DNA of 64,000 bases. Origin: Synechococcales cyanobacterium S06 (GTDB lineage: Bacteria > Cyanobacteriota > Cyanobacteriia > Cyanobacteriales > JAABRE01). The translations under genes and the position numbers were made by a program. The notes beneath the pieces were generated by a model. That model was not told the DNA's origin. It was given only the letters and a program-made list of their open reading frames with translations, and searched no databases. Location of the stretch: positions 1 to 64,000 of the forward strand of contig JAABRE010000021.1 of NCBI GenBank assembly GCA_011391125.1, given 5' to 3'. Position 1 is the stretch's first letter. Every line of letters begins with the position of its first letter. This document shows, in pieces, positions 46,527 to 56,250 of this stretch.

Positions 46527-47078
46527 ATGGCACGCAGACCACCTCGATATTATGACTCACCACCCCAACCGTCACGGAATCAGCCTTCAACGGGGAAAAA
46601 CTGGTTAAATTACACTTCCATCGCCATTTTTGGTGGTATTTTCGTATTAGGGGTAGGAGTGGGCATTGGTTTCAGTTCCACCGCAAGTTTTACACCGGAA
46701 AACGTTGCATCCAGGGAGGTAATTGACCGCAGCGCCCCTAATGCTGAATTATGCGTACAATATGGCGCAAGTGCCATGGTTGCTGATATGCGCATCTTTT
46801 TAAGCTTAAACCCTTTTAGCGTTTATGTGACTCAACCGACAATGCGCCCCGGATGTGTGCTACGTCGCAATAATTGGGCAATTTTAGAACAAAAAGGATT
46901 GGTTTCACCGGATCAAGTTAGGGATTGTAAAAATAGGATGAATACTTTTGGTTTTACCGGGGTTTTGGAAGGTTCTCCACGCATTGATTGTGTATATCAA
47001 AACGATGCCGCTGGAAACCTGTTCTTAAATCAACCCGGAACTAATAGTAATACTAAACGTGAGTCAGATAGTTTTTAA
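46527..47078 (+). CDS. DUF3172 domain membrane protein
   Basis: 183 residues. A proline/arginine-rich start (MARRPPRYYDSPPQPS) precedes one membrane helix (SIAIFGGIFVLGVGVGIGFSS). The outer domain contains two conserved cysteine-bearing stretches (AELCVQYGASAMVADMRIFLSLNPFSVYVTQP, PGCVLRRNNWAILE) typical of the cyanobacteria/plastid DUF3172 family. Its function is unknown. It is 16 bp upstream of glmS on the same strand, which suggests cotranscription. Confidence 0.8.
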   Translation: MARRPPRYYDSPPQPSRNQPSTGKNWLNYTSIAIFGGIFVLGVGVGIGFSSTASFTPENVASREVIDRSAPNAELCVQYGASAMVADMRIFLSLNPFSVYVTQPTMRPGCVLRRNNWAILEQKGLVSPDQVRDCKNRMNTFGFTGVLEGSPRIDCVYQNDAAGNLFLNQPGTNSNTKRESDSF

Positions 47079-47094
47079 GGGAGAGGGATTATAA

Positions 47095-48975
47095 ATGTGT
47101 GGAATTGTTGGATATATTGGAACACAAACTGCGACGGATATTTTAATTGCAGGATTAGAAAGGTTAGAATATCGCGGGTATGATTCAGCCGGAATCGCTA
47201 CTATTTTAGAGGATAAATTGTATTGTGTGCGAGCAAAGGGGAAATTATATAACTTAAGAGAAAAGTTACAAACGGAAATAAATCCATCTCAGATTGGCAT
47301 TGGTCATACCCGTTGGGCCACCCATGGAAAACCAGAGGAATATAATGCCCATCCCCACTTAGATATGAGTGGAAAATTAGCAGTTGTCCAGAATGGAATC
47401 ATTGAAAACTATCGAGAATTAAAGGAAAATTTACTTGCAAAAGGAATCATTTTTACTTCTGATACTGATACTGAAGTAATACCCCATTTAATTGCTGATT
47501 ATTTATCCTCTGGTAAACTTTCCCTGATGGAAGCTGTACAAAAAACCATTATTGATTTAAGCGGCGCATTTGCCATTGCCGTCATTAGTTCTGATTTCCC
47601 TGATGAACTCGTGGTAGCTCGTCAACAAGCGCCCTTAATTTTAGGTTTTGGTCAAGGTGAATTTTTCTGCGCTTCAGATTTAACCGCTTTAGTACCCCAT
47701 ACTCACGCAGTTTTAAGTTTAGAAAACGGGGAAATGGCGCGATTAACACCTTTAGGAGTGGAAGTTTATAACTTTGCAGGAGTGCGTCAGAAAAAATATC
47801 CGCGTACCCTTGATTGGAATCCCATAATGGTTGAGAAACAGGGATTTCGTCACTTTATGCTGAAGGAAATCTATGAACAACCGGGGGTAGTTAGAACTTG
47901 TTTAGAAGCTTATCTCAATGATAATTGGCACGCCGAAAATAACCCTGATTTTAGCCCAATTAACTTGGGTATTTCCAAGGATTTACTAACAGATTTGCAA
48001 CAGGTTCAAATATTAGCTTGTGGTACAAGTTGGCACGCGGGATTAGTCGGGAAATATTTAATCGAACAACTAGCTGGAATACCCACAAAAGTGGATTATT
48101 CCTCTGAATTTCGTTACGCTCCTGCGCCAATTACTGCTAATACTTTAACCATTGGTGTTACCCAATCGGGAGAAACTGCTGATACCCTGGCAGCTTTAGA
48201 ATTAGAAAGACAAAGAAGATCCAGTTTAGACAATCAATATAAAGCAAGATTATTAGGTATTACGAATCGTCCAGAAAGCACAATTAGCCAGTTAGTAGAG
48301 CATATTATTAATACCCATGCGGGAATAGAAATTGGTGTAGCAGCGACTAAAACCTTTGTAGCACAATTGATGGGGTTTTATTTCTTAGCTTTAGAATTGG
48401 CCTATCAAAGAAAGAGTTTATCTTTAGTAGAACTTGAAAATATTACTAAAGAATTACGGCAATTACCAACACAAATTGAGACAATTTTAGAGACTCAAGA
48501 GCGTTATATTGAGGATTTATCTCACCAGTTTTCAGAAACTCAAGATTTCATCTTTATCGGTAGGGGAATTAACTTTCCCATCGCCTTAGAAGGTGCTTTA
48601 AAACTAAAGGAAATTAGCTATATTCATGCGGAAGGATATGCTGCGGGAGAAATGAAACATGGACCGATCGCCCTCTTAGATGCTAAAGTACCAGTAGTGG
48701 CCATTGCCATCGCTGGAAGTGTCTATGAAAAAGTGATTTCCAACGCTCAAGAAGCGAAGGCCAGAGATGCGAAATTATTAGGAGTAGTTACGGTTAAAAA
48801 GAATGATAGTAATAGCGTATTTGATAAATTATTACCCATCCCAGAAGTGAATGAATTACTATCACCAATTCTCACAGTTGTTCCCTTGCAAATTTTAGCT
48901 TATCACATTGCGGCGCGTCGTGGTTTGGATGTAGATCAACCTAGAAATTTGGCTAAATCTGTTACCGTTGAATAA
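47095..48975 (+). CDS. glmS: Glucosamine-fructose-6-phosphate aminotransferase
   Basis: 626 residues, full length. The N-terminal glutaminase begins MCGIVGYIG with catalytic Cys2 and has LEYRGYDSAGIA and HTRWATHGKP. Two SIS isomerase domains follow (ACGTSWHAGLVGKYL, GVTQSGETADTLAAL, FIGRGINFPIALEGALKLKEISYIHAEGYAAGEMKHGPIAL), with the closing LAKSVTVE. It makes glucosamine-6-phosphate for peptidoglycan and lipopolysaccharide. AGGGAGAGG precedes the ATG. No glmS ribozyme is expected in cyanobacteria, and the 16-bp leader leaves no room for one. Confidence 0.97.
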   Translation: MCGIVGYIGTQTATDILIAGLERLEYRGYDSAGIATILEDKLYCVRAKGKLYNLREKLQTEINPSQIGIGHTRWATHGKPEEYNAHPHLDMSGKLAVVQNGIIENYRELKENLLAKGIIFTSDTDTEVIPHLIADYLSSGKLSLMEAVQKTIIDLSGAFAIAVISSDFPDELVVARQQAPLILGFGQGEFFCASDLTALVPHTHAVLSLENGEMARLTPLGVEVYNFAGVRQKKYPRTLDWNPIMVEKQGFRHFMLKEIYEQPGVVRTCLEAYLNDNWHAENNPDFSPINLGISKDLLTDLQQVQILACGTSWHAGLVGKYLIEQLAGIPTKVDYSSEFRYAPAPITANTLTIGVTQSGETADTLAALELERQRRSSLDNQYKARLLGITNRPESTISQLVEHIINTHAGIEIGVAATKTFVAQLMGFYFLALELAYQRKSLSLVELENITKELRQLPTQIETILETQERYIEDLSHQFSETQDFIFIGRGINFPIALEGALKLKEISYIHAEGYAAGEMKHGPIALLDAKVPVVAIAIAGSVYEKVISNAQEAKARDAKLLGVVTVKKNDSNSVFDKLLPIPEVNELLSPILTVVPLQILAYHIAARRGLDVDQPRNLAKSVTVE

Positions 48976-49083
48976 TCTATTCAAAAGTTTGGTTTTTAGA
49001 AAAAATCGGATTTTTGAGCAGGTAAAAAAATAGAGTGACAAGTTAGGTTAAAATAGACTGAATACAAAAAAAATATAGTAATC

Positions 49084-49422
49084 ATGGCCAAAATTGAATT
49101 TTCCCAAGGAATCACAGAAGAAACCGTACCTGATATCAAATTAACTCGTGCGAGAGATGGTAGCAGTGGTACTGCAACATTTTATTTTGACTCCCCCAGA
49201 ATTTTAGATACAGACAGAAACGAAGAAATCACTGGGATGTATTTGATTGACGATGAAGGTGAAATCGTCACCAAAGAAGTGAAAGGCAAATTTGTTAATG
49301 GTAGAGCTAAGGCAATTGAAGCTTTGCTCATTATGCGCTCGGCCGAAGAATGGGAGCGTTTCATGCGTTTTATGGAAAGATACGCGGAAGATAACGGTTT
49401 AGGGTTTACTAAAGCAAAATAA
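49084..49422 (+). CDS. psb28: Photosystem II assembly factor Psb28
   Basis: 112 residues matching Psb28-1: [49 protein letters not shown] and [30 protein letters not shown]. Psb28 binds the cytosolic side of CP47-containing photosystem II intermediates during assembly and repair. It stands alone, 108 bp after glmS, and is followed by heptad repeats and a MITE. Confidence 0.96.
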   Translation: MAKIEFSQGITEETVPDIKLTRARDGSSGTATFYFDSPRILDTDRNEEITGMYLIDDEGEIVTKEVKGKFVNGRAKAIEALLIMRSAEEWERFMRFMERYAEDNGLGFTKAK

Positions 49423-49425
49423 TAA

Positions 49426-49460
49426 ATAGTTGATAGTTGATAGTTGATAGTTGATAGTTT
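49426..49460. repeat. Heptanucleotide repeat (ATAGTTG)
   Basis: Four to five direct copies of ATAGTTG immediately after psb28, similar in kind but not in unit to the other heptad tracts in the window. Confidence 0.8.
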
Positions 49461-49494
49461 TTAATAATTGTTAATAAAAAACTTTTTCAACTAT

Positions 49495-49599
49495 TATAGA
49501 CTTTTCATTTGACATTTTACCTCTCTTTCCCCCCCTCTCCCTTTGGTTGGAGGGGGTAGGAGGTGAGGGATAAATAACATTTAATCGAAAATTGCTATA
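49495..49599 (-). mobile_element. MITE family 2, copy C (105 bp, inverted)
   Basis: Read on the minus strand it starts TATAGCAATTTTCGATTAA, passes a CCCTCACC...GGGAGAGGGGGG hairpin and ends near AAAAGTCTATA, matching copies A (53805-53909) and B (60268-60363) along its whole length with more divergence. It lies just upstream of moaB on the opposite strand. Confidence 0.75.
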
Positions 49600-49632
49600 A
49601 CTAAAATAATTATTTAAAATAAGGTAAAAATA

Positions 49633-50145
49633 GTGAGTAAATTTACACCGCATCCTGATGAAAAACAAGATAAAATTATTATTAATTGTGCCGTAATTAC
49701 TGTTAGTGATACTCGAACAATAGAGACTGATAAAAGTGGTCAATTAATTAAGAAATTACTAACAGAAATAGGTCATAAAATAGACTATTTTAATATTATA
49801 AAAGATGAACCTGAGCAAATTAAACAAGAATTAGAAATTATTAATAATAAGGAAATTCAAGTAGTCATTTTTAATGGTGGCACAGGTATTGCTCCTCGGG
49901 ATACTACTTATGATGTTTTGCAAGGTTTATTAGAGAAAACTTTGCCCGGTTTTGGGGAATTATTTCGCTTTTTAAGTTATCAGGAAATCGGTTCTCGTGC
50001 CATGGCTTCTAGGGCAACAGCAGGAATTTATCGAAGTAAAATAATTTTCTCGCTTCCGGGTTCAAGTAATGCGGTAAAATTAGGATTAGAAAAGTTAATT
50101 TTACCGGAAATAAGGCACTTAGTCAAACAAATAAATAACAACTAA
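49633..50145 (+). CDS. moaB: Molybdenum cofactor biosynthesis protein B
   Basis: 170 residues from a GTG start. The MoaB/Mog signatures are CAVITVSDTRTIETDKSG, VIFNGGTGIAPRDTTYDVL and RAMASRATAGIYRSKIIFSLPGSSNAVKLGLEKLILPE. It adenylates molybdopterin or stabilises an intermediate before molybdenum insertion, serving for example nitrate reductase. Its stop codon overlaps by four bases the end of the convergent 1217-residue helicase gene. Confidence 0.93.
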   Translation: MSKFTPHPDEKQDKIIINCAVITVSDTRTIETDKSGQLIKKLLTEIGHKIDYFNIIKDEPEQIKQELEIINNKEIQVVIFNGGTGIAPRDTTYDVLQGLLEKTLPGFGELFRFLSYQEIGSRAMASRATAGIYRSKIIFSLPGSSNAVKLGLEKLILPEIRHLVKQINNN

Positions 50146-53100
50146 TTATTTTTAGAGAGAATTAAATTAACGATATTTAACTCATTAGAATTAAATAAAT
50201 ATTTATCAGTTAAAATATTATTTCTAATTTCTCCTAAACTATAACTGGTAAAGAAAATAAAGGGAAAATCTTGATAATCACTACCCAAAGGTAAGACATT
50301 TCCAACGGGATATAAACTCCGAATATATTGTTCTAAAATATAACGAAATCTATCTTTTATATCCTTTTCAGTTTCGATTAATAAATAATCTTCCATTGCT
50401 TTTTTATTGAGAAAGATAAACAAAGGAATCGCATAATATTCATCATTTCTTTGACTATGTTGCTGAAATTTTTGACTCCTATCTAAAGTTTCAGAGTACA
50501 AATCTTCCATTAAATCAATTGCATCTTTAGTCGCAAAAATTAGATTCTTATTATAATAAGAATTACGGCGAATTTTAGCTAAAATTTCTAATAATTGTTC
50601 AGCCTTTTTTAAGAGTTTATCTAAACTAATATAATAGGTTTCTTCGAGTTTATTATTCTTAGTTGGTACAATTAATAAATTACCAAAAATGTAACCGGAT
50701 TCTATGTTATTGTAACTTAATAAATTATCAAATCCATTTTGGATTGACTTTAAAAATTGACTGTCGATATTTTTGATTAAATTAAGATAAGATTGGGGAT
50801 TATTTTGAGGAGGAGTAACTACAAAATCCGCATTATTAAGTAATTCTTGTAATAACATTTCTGCTTTTTCTAAATCTTTGTGACTTGGTTTAATTTTATA
50901 CTCATTTTTTAACTCCCGTAATAAATTAGACAATCTTTTCGTGAAACTTTCCCCTGCACTTGAAACCGATTTTCCCCCAATGGGAATAATTAAAAAGTTA
51001 TCATCACCTATTTTTCCGACACCATTAATTCTAGTTAAAATTGCCGTTTTTAAAAGTAATAATATGTTTAAAACATTCAGTAAACTTTCATTTAAAGATA
51101 ATTCTATGTTTTCTTCTTGATAATAAACGGCTTTTTCTGCCAAGTAAAAAATTAACTGTTTATCCTGTTGATCTATTTCTTGATTTCCCCTTCCTCGATA
51201 AATAACTTGGATAATTTCCATCAAATTATTTTCCACTTGAAAACGGGGAATATCCACTAAAATATGTTTCACTTTCGGGAAAGATAAACCCCGACTTCCC
51301 GAAGAAGTCATAAAGATAATTTTCACGTCATTAAGATATTTATGCAAATCTTTTTTGTCATTATCACTTATATTGGCGTGAACTTCTAGGTATTGTTTAT
51401 TCTTCTGAAATTGGGGATAAATGATTTCTAATTCCCTAATTAAATCCTGTAATTTTTGTTTATTCTGAATATAGACTAAAATTTGTCCATCTTCCTGGTA
51501 AAGATTTTCAATATCCCTAATAATTTCGATTTCTAATGTTTCTTGTAATTTATCTTTATCAAGTTTTAAACTATCCTTTTCTTGAAAAAGAGTGGAATGT
51601 AAAATTATTTTATAGCTAATATTTAAACTATGAGCAGGATAGGAATTGGTATTAATAATAGTAGCAGGTAACTTTTGAAACTCAAACCTTTCTAAAGATA
51701 AAGAAACCTCATCATTTACTACATTTCTAAAAAATATTTTATCAGGTTCAGGATGGGATTTTTCTAAGTGTTGTTTAATGACGTCTTTATCAACAATGGA
51801 AGCATCAGCCACAATTATTTTAGTATTAAAACCGTGTTTCCCATCTAATAATTCATATTCCCTCAACTGTTTTCTAATTCCATTGAGAAATTCCGCTCCA
51901 CTATCATCTCCGGTGATTTCATCAATCATTATAAAGATATGTTTAATCCGTTGGGCAATTTCCTGCATTTTCTCGGGAATAACTTCACCTTGTTTACTAT
52001 TATATGCACCTTTAAAGATGTTACCAAAATGTTTTAAAGTGTCTCCATTTTGGGTTTTTTTCAAAGATTGAATCGAAACCGCAGCGACAATTTGATTAGA
52101 AATTTTATGATCAATTAAAGCATGAATTCCCTGACAAATACTATCAATAACTCCTTGAGATTTTCTGTTAGTTGTCGTTACTAATTCCTGATTTTGTCTA
52201 ATGGTTGCGGAGTGATTGTCAGAAAAGACAATGACTTCTTCACTTTGAGGAATAAAATCTACATTGCTTTCTTTAAAGGTATCATTCCTTTGATTTGAAA
52301 AATATTGAACTATATATTTTCCCTTATTACTATCAATTATTTTCCGATCAGTATTAATACAAAATAACTGCTCACAAGATTTAGTATTGTCTTTACTTTC
52401 CTTAAATTTTTCGATAATATCTAGGTTAACTTGTGTACGAGGACTGACATAAAAGAACAAAAAACCTTCATCAGAATTCTCTTTCAAAAAATTAGCGATG
52501 GCCGTAGTTTTTCCGATACCCGGATTTCCCGTTAAAAAGAGATAAATATCCTCAGAAACTAAGGCTTTTTTAATTAAATCTGCGTGAGCATTTCTTAAGG
52601 TTTTCCCAACAGGATTATAATAGTTACTATCAATATTATGTTTAGTTTCTGAGGTAATTTCTCCCGCAGTATTCGCAAAATTATCCAACTTTTCCTGATG
52701 CATAATCACCTTAGTTTCATTCGGTTTTAAACTAAATAAACCCTTGATAAAATCTCCACTGTGGCTAAAACTTGCTCTAACTTTTAGTTTAATAAAATCG
52801 ACTATTTCTTGTCTAGCTTTTTCAATATCTTTTGGACTAAAATCACGTTTATAAATTTCATAACAAGGTTTTAAAAGTTGCAAATTATCTTGATTTACGG
52901 TCATACTACTTAAATTGCGATCGCTATAACCGATGGAATTAATGGTAAAATTCATCGTGGGGGAAAATATACCAATTTTCTGCAAAAAAGTAGCGAAACT
53001 ATAGCCATAACCTGCTGCTTGAATCAGTTTACTACTCTCTTTATCTTCATATTTAAAAGCGGTAAAATACTTTTTTAATTCATCTGAAAAGCAAAAATCA

Positions 53101-53795
53101 AGGTCATTTCCTGTATCAATTCTTAAATGGGAAAACACACTTTTGGAACGAAAATAATTAACTTCCCTAACCATTTTTTTTCTAATTAAGTCCAGATAAT
53201 TATCATCACTAATTTCTGACTCCATTTTCAAAGAAAATAGAGAAGTATCGACAGCTAAAATGCGATAATCTTTCTGACGATAACGAAATAAAATTAAAGT
53301 ATCAGCCTTAAGAAATTCCCCTTTTCTTTTATAATTCTCCACATAATTGTTTAAACTTGTTGCATCAAAACCATTGACATTATTGCTAAATTGTGTTAAT
53401 AAAGTATTAAGATATGGGTCTTCACCTTGATGGTTAATACCCAAACTATTCTCATTTCTAAAACAACATTGAAAATAAAGAATTTCCAGCTTTTTTAACT
53501 CTCTCTCTTGCACCCAACCAGCGGATTTAAGGTATTCTCGGAAAAAATTTAAACCCCCAAGAAAACCTCGCCAAAGCAAAAATTGAGTCCAATTAGAAAT
53601 AATTTCTCGATCTAAAGAACTCAGAGAATCTTCTTGCTTAATTAAAGCTTTTAAAAAGGAATTAAACTTAAGCTTTTGCAAATCTTCACGATAAAACTCA
53701 ACCCAATTTTGACCTAATTTTTGCTGTTCAAAACAGGCCAAAATACCAATATTAAAACCTACCTCAAAAATGCGCCCCTGATTTTCGGATTTCAT
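50142..53795 (-). CDS. Large helicase-like protein of unrecognised family, 1217 aa
   Basis: I do not recognise the family as a whole. Around residue 420 lies Walker A (LTGNPGIGKTTAIANF), near 620 Walker B (FIMIDEITGDD), near 828 SSGSRGLSFPKVKHILVDIPRF and near 860 IIQVIYRGRGNQ. The last two resemble motifs V and VI of superfamily 2 helicases, with YRGRG in place of the usual QxxGRxxR. The first 400 residues contain ADTLILFRYRQKDYRILAVDTS, which recalls a PD-(D/E)XK nuclease core but lacks a convincing Glu-x-Lys. The last 350 residues have no assignable domain. It stands alone, with MITE family 2 just 10 bp upstream of its start. DNA/RNA helicase or defence role is inferred. Confidence 0.6.
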   Translation of the reverse strand: MKSENQGRIFEVGFNIGILACFEQQKLGQNWVEFYREDLQKLKFNSFLKALIKQEDSLSSLDREIISNWTQFLLWRGFLGGLNFFREYLKSAGWVQERELKKLEILYFQCCFRNENSLGINHQGEDPYLNTLLTQFSNNVNGFDATSLNNYVENYKRKGEFLKADTLILFRYRQKDYRILAVDTSLFSLKMESEISDDNYLDLIRKKMVREVNYFRSKSVFSHLRIDTGNDLDFCFSDELKKYFTAFKYEDKESSKLIQAAGYGYSFATFLQKIGIFSPTMNFTINSIGYSDRNLSSMTVNQDNLQLLKPCYEIYKRDFSPKDIEKARQEIVDFIKLKVRASFSHSGDFIKGLFSLKPNETKVIMHQEKLDNFANTAGEITSETKHNIDSNYYNPVGKTLRNAHADLIKKALVSEDIYLFLTGNPGIGKTTAIANFLKENSDEGFLFFYVSPRTQVNLDIIEKFKESKDNTKSCEQLFCINTDRKIIDSNKGKYIVQYFSNQRNDTFKESNVDFIPQSEEVIVFSDNHSATIRQNQELVTTTNRKSQGVIDSICQGIHALIDHKISNQIVAAVSIQSLKKTQNGDTLKHFGNIFKGAYNSKQGEVIPEKMQEIAQRIKHIFIMIDEITGDDSGAEFLNGIRKQLREYELLDGKHGFNTKIIVADASIVDKDVIKQHLEKSHPEPDKIFFRNVVNDEVSLSLERFEFQKLPATIINTNSYPAHSLNISYKIILHSTLFQEKDSLKLDKDKLQETLEIEIIRDIENLYQEDGQILVYIQNKQKLQDLIRELEIIYPQFQKNKQYLEVHANISDNDKKDLHKYLNDVKIIFMTSSGSRGLSFPKVKHILVDIPRFQVENNLMEIIQVIYRGRGNQEIDQQDKQLIFYLAEKAVYYQEENIELSLNESLLNVLNILLLLKTAILTRINGVGKIGDDNFLIIPIGGKSVSSAGESFTKRLSNLLRELKNEYKIKPSHKDLEKAEMLLQELLNNADFVVTPPQNNPQSYLNLIKNIDSQFLKSIQNGFDNLLSYNNIESGYIFGNLLIVPTKNNKLEETYYISLDKLLKKAEQLLEILAKIRRNSYYNKNLIFATKDAIDLMEDLYSETLDRSQKFQQHSQRNDEYYAIPLFIFLNKKAMEDYLLIETEKDIKDRFRYILEQYIRSLYPVGNVLPLGSDYQDFPFIFFTSYSLGEIRNNILTDKYLFNSNELNIVNLILSKNN

Positions 53796-53804
53796 AATAA
53801 TTGA

Positions 53805-53909
53805 TATAGTATTTTCTGATTAAGTGTTAGATACCCTCACCCCCCAACCCCCCTCATCCCAAAGGGAGAGGGGGGCAAAAGAGACAAAATATCAACTAAA
53901 AATACTATA
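53805..53909 (+). mobile_element. MITE family 2, copy A (105 bp)
   Basis: Ends TATAGTATTTT and AAAATACTATA are perfect inverted repeats; the inner part is a CCCTCACC...GGGAGAGGGGGG hairpin. It begins 10 bp upstream of the 1217-residue helicase start codon, so it forms that gene's 5' region. On the minus strand its end provides a TACTAT -10-like hexamer. Confidence 0.85.
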
Positions 53910-54059
53910 ATTGATAAGTATATTTTCATAAATAAAACATCAATGAATAAAGGTCTGTTGTTGCGCTTTAGCGCTCCCTAAAATAAAGACAAAATTAAAT
54001 AATAATTTTCATTTTTACGGATAATTATGACCACCTACTTAATTGATAATTATTAACTG

Positions 54060-54094
54060 AAGAAAGAAAAGCAATTAACTTCTTTTTCTTTCTT
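54060..54094. terminator. Terminator downstream of the RNase II/R gene
   Basis: AAGAAAGAAAAG pairs with CTTTTTCTTTCTT across a 9-base loop. It is 21 bp beyond the stop codon of the exoribonuclease gene. The rest of the 205-bp gap holds a fragment of the GTTGTTGCGC stem (near 53955) and no gene. Confidence 0.55.
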
Positions 54095-54114
54095 TAATTA
54101 TTAATTGCTAATTG

Positions 54115-56127
54115 CTAATTATCAATGCTAACCAAATCAAGCATTTCTCGGAAGCGAATCTCATCCCGTTGAGGATCGGCTCTACTAACTTGAAGCTCAA
54201 TGCGATGTCCCAAGGAAACAGCGCGCTCAAAACGGTGAGGCAATTCCAAGCCTAAATCTTCTAACAAAATCAAAGCTAAATTTTCATCTTCGCGCAACCA
54301 ACGCAAAACCAACGCTGGCCAAACTTGTTCCGCATTGCGTCGCAAAAATTCAAGCGCCCAATAACGATTAGTTTGCCTTTCCACCAACGTAGCTTCATAG
54401 GCCGAACTACCAATACTATAAAGCAGTTCCTGCATTTCTTCGCCGCTAAAAGGCAACTTATCACCGCGCAAATGAGCCTTAATTTGAAAATGCGCCAACA
54501 AATCCGTATAACGACGAATGGGCGAAGTTACCTGACTGTAACCATTTAAACCGAGACTGGCATGGCGTGCAGGATTAATCGACATTTCGCTGCGGGGCAT
54601 ACAACGACGCACTGCACAGAAACGCACCGGACCTGCTGGTAACAACAACAATTCCTGATCCGGCGGCAAATCCGGCTGAATTTGACTGCGGAAAGGCAAG
54701 GGAATGCCGTTGGTCTGTCCATAATGAGCGCCAATTTCCCCAGCCAAAATCATCATTTCCGCCACTAATTGCCGTGACGCGGTATCTTCTAATAATTCAA
54801 TGACAATCTCATCATTATTTTTGACTTTGATGTAAGATTCTGGCATTTGAATGGTAATCGAGCCTTGAGATTTACGCCATTGGCGACGTTGTTGAGCGCA
54901 TTTGGCCAAGTCGTTAATTTCTGGTTCAGAAGCAATGCCCCATTGCAACATTTCCGAAACATCTTCGTAAGTCAGGCGATAGGTTGGCTTAATCCAACTA
55001 GGATGAATGCTGTAGTTATTGACTGAGCCATCTTCGTTTAAGGTGACACAAAAACTCAAAGCGGCGCAAATTTTACCCTGAATCAAGCTCATTGGTCCAG
55101 CTGCTAGTTCCAGCGGAAACATGGACACCATCCCTGTCGGTAAATATAAGGTGGTACTGCGTTTTCTCGCTTCTAAATCTAACTCATCTCCCGGGGAAAA
55201 CAAACGGGTAGGATCGGCAATATGAATCCAAATTTTCGGAGTTTCACCTGCCCCTAAATATTCAATACTTAAACCGTCGTCAATTTCTTGGGTGCTTTCG
55301 TCATCAATGGTATAAACCTTGAGATGGGTTAAATCAAGTCGGTTGTGATCCGGATCACGTGGTGGTGATTCTAAGCAAGAGTGAGCCACTTCAATTACCT
55401 TTTTCGGGAAGTTTACAGGGTAGGAGCTACGGCGTAAAAACAAATTTTCGTGTTTACTCCACAACCCTAAATCTACCAGTAATTCAAAGGCTGCTTCAGG
55501 AGTTTGTTGTTTTCCTAATAGCTCAAGAATTTCTGACCCTTGACGGGAATTATTTTCTGGTTGTAGAACGAATTTTTCGATGGCTTCTAGCCGCGTGCGA
55601 TCGCTTTCAGACCATTCTACCTTGTTTCCGGCCAAAGCTTGCTGTAAATTACTCAAAAATTGCGCTTTTTCTTGTTCCCTTTGTTGTTCAATTTCTAACT
55701 GATGTTTAATTTCTGAAACTTGATTCACGGAACGGGGTTCGTAGCGATCGCCCTTTCTCTTAAAATAAATCTTATCATCGGCCAAGAGTAAATGAGCGGC
55801 ATAGGCCAACGGGGGACTTTGGTCAGAAAATAATAACAAAGCCAAGTCATCGGGGTTAACTCCTTCCCCGTCTTCGATCAACAATTCCCAAGCGACTTCC
55901 AAACTGCTCGGATCAAAATAGTCTCTAGCTTGTGCCAAAAAAGCCGGTATGTCTGATGGTTGATAAGGACCTCCACCAATAGTATAGTCAACTCGTTGAG
56001 GGCGCAGTTTATGACCTTGTCCCCCTGCATCAACAACGATCCAGTCTTTTTTGCCTTCCGGTCTATCTACGACTGCGAGACGACGGTCTCCATGTAGTCT
56101 AAATTCTATTAGTGTTCCCTTTTCCAC
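54115..56127 (-). CDS. VacB/RNase II family 3'-5' exoribonuclease
   Basis: 670 residues. The RNB domain carries the catalytic aspartates in YTIDDESTQEIDDGLSIE and the segment WIHIADPTRLFSPGDELDLEARKRSTTLYLP, and the substrate-channel stretch SLGLNGYSQVTSPIRRYTDLLAHFQIKAHL. N-terminal cold-shock-like domains are divergent and the C-terminal S1-like end (LGLELPHRFERAVSLGHRIELQVSRADP) is short. It degrades RNA from the 3' end. It is the third gene of rpmG-rpsR-exonuclease on the minus strand; that linkage is conserved in cyanobacteria. Whether RNase II or R is the better name is unclear. Confidence 0.93.
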   Translation of the reverse strand: MEKGTLIEFRLHGDRRLAVVDRPEGKKDWIVVDAGGQGHKLRPQRVDYTIGGGPYQPSDIPAFLAQARDYFDPSSLEVAWELLIEDGEGVNPDDLALLLFSDQSPPLAYAAHLLLADDKIYFKRKGDRYEPRSVNQVSEIKHQLEIEQQREQEKAQFLSNLQQALAGNKVEWSESDRTRLEAIEKFVLQPENNSRQGSEILELLGKQQTPEAAFELLVDLGLWSKHENLFLRRSSYPVNFPKKVIEVAHSCLESPPRDPDHNRLDLTHLKVYTIDDESTQEIDDGLSIEYLGAGETPKIWIHIADPTRLFSPGDELDLEARKRSTTLYLPTGMVSMFPLELAAGPMSLIQGKICAALSFCVTLNEDGSVNNYSIHPSWIKPTYRLTYEDVSEMLQWGIASEPEINDLAKCAQQRRQWRKSQGSITIQMPESYIKVKNNDEIVIELLEDTASRQLVAEMMILAGEIGAHYGQTNGIPLPFRSQIQPDLPPDQELLLLPAGPVRFCAVRRCMPRSEMSINPARHASLGLNGYSQVTSPIRRYTDLLAHFQIKAHLRGDKLPFSGEEMQELLYSIGSSAYEATLVERQTNRYWALEFLRRNAEQVWPALVLRWLREDENLALILLEDLGLELPHRFERAVSLGHRIELQVSRADPQRDEIRFREMLDLVSIDN

Positions 56128-56250
56128 CAGCTGCCTTCTCGTTTGTTTCTTTACAACAATGTACCTGATTTTGTACCGAATCAGTTATCAATTATCTTAA
56201 TAATTTTTGATAATTGAGCGATGGGTTTGGAGACCAAACCCCTAACTGAT

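Noticed and set aside
47079-47094. glmS ribozyme
   Set aside because: Only 16 bp separate glmS from the gene before it, and the ribozyme is not known in this group.
49471-49743. 90-aa minus-strand ORF
   Set aside because: It runs through the MITE and the start of moaB, with no ribosome site.
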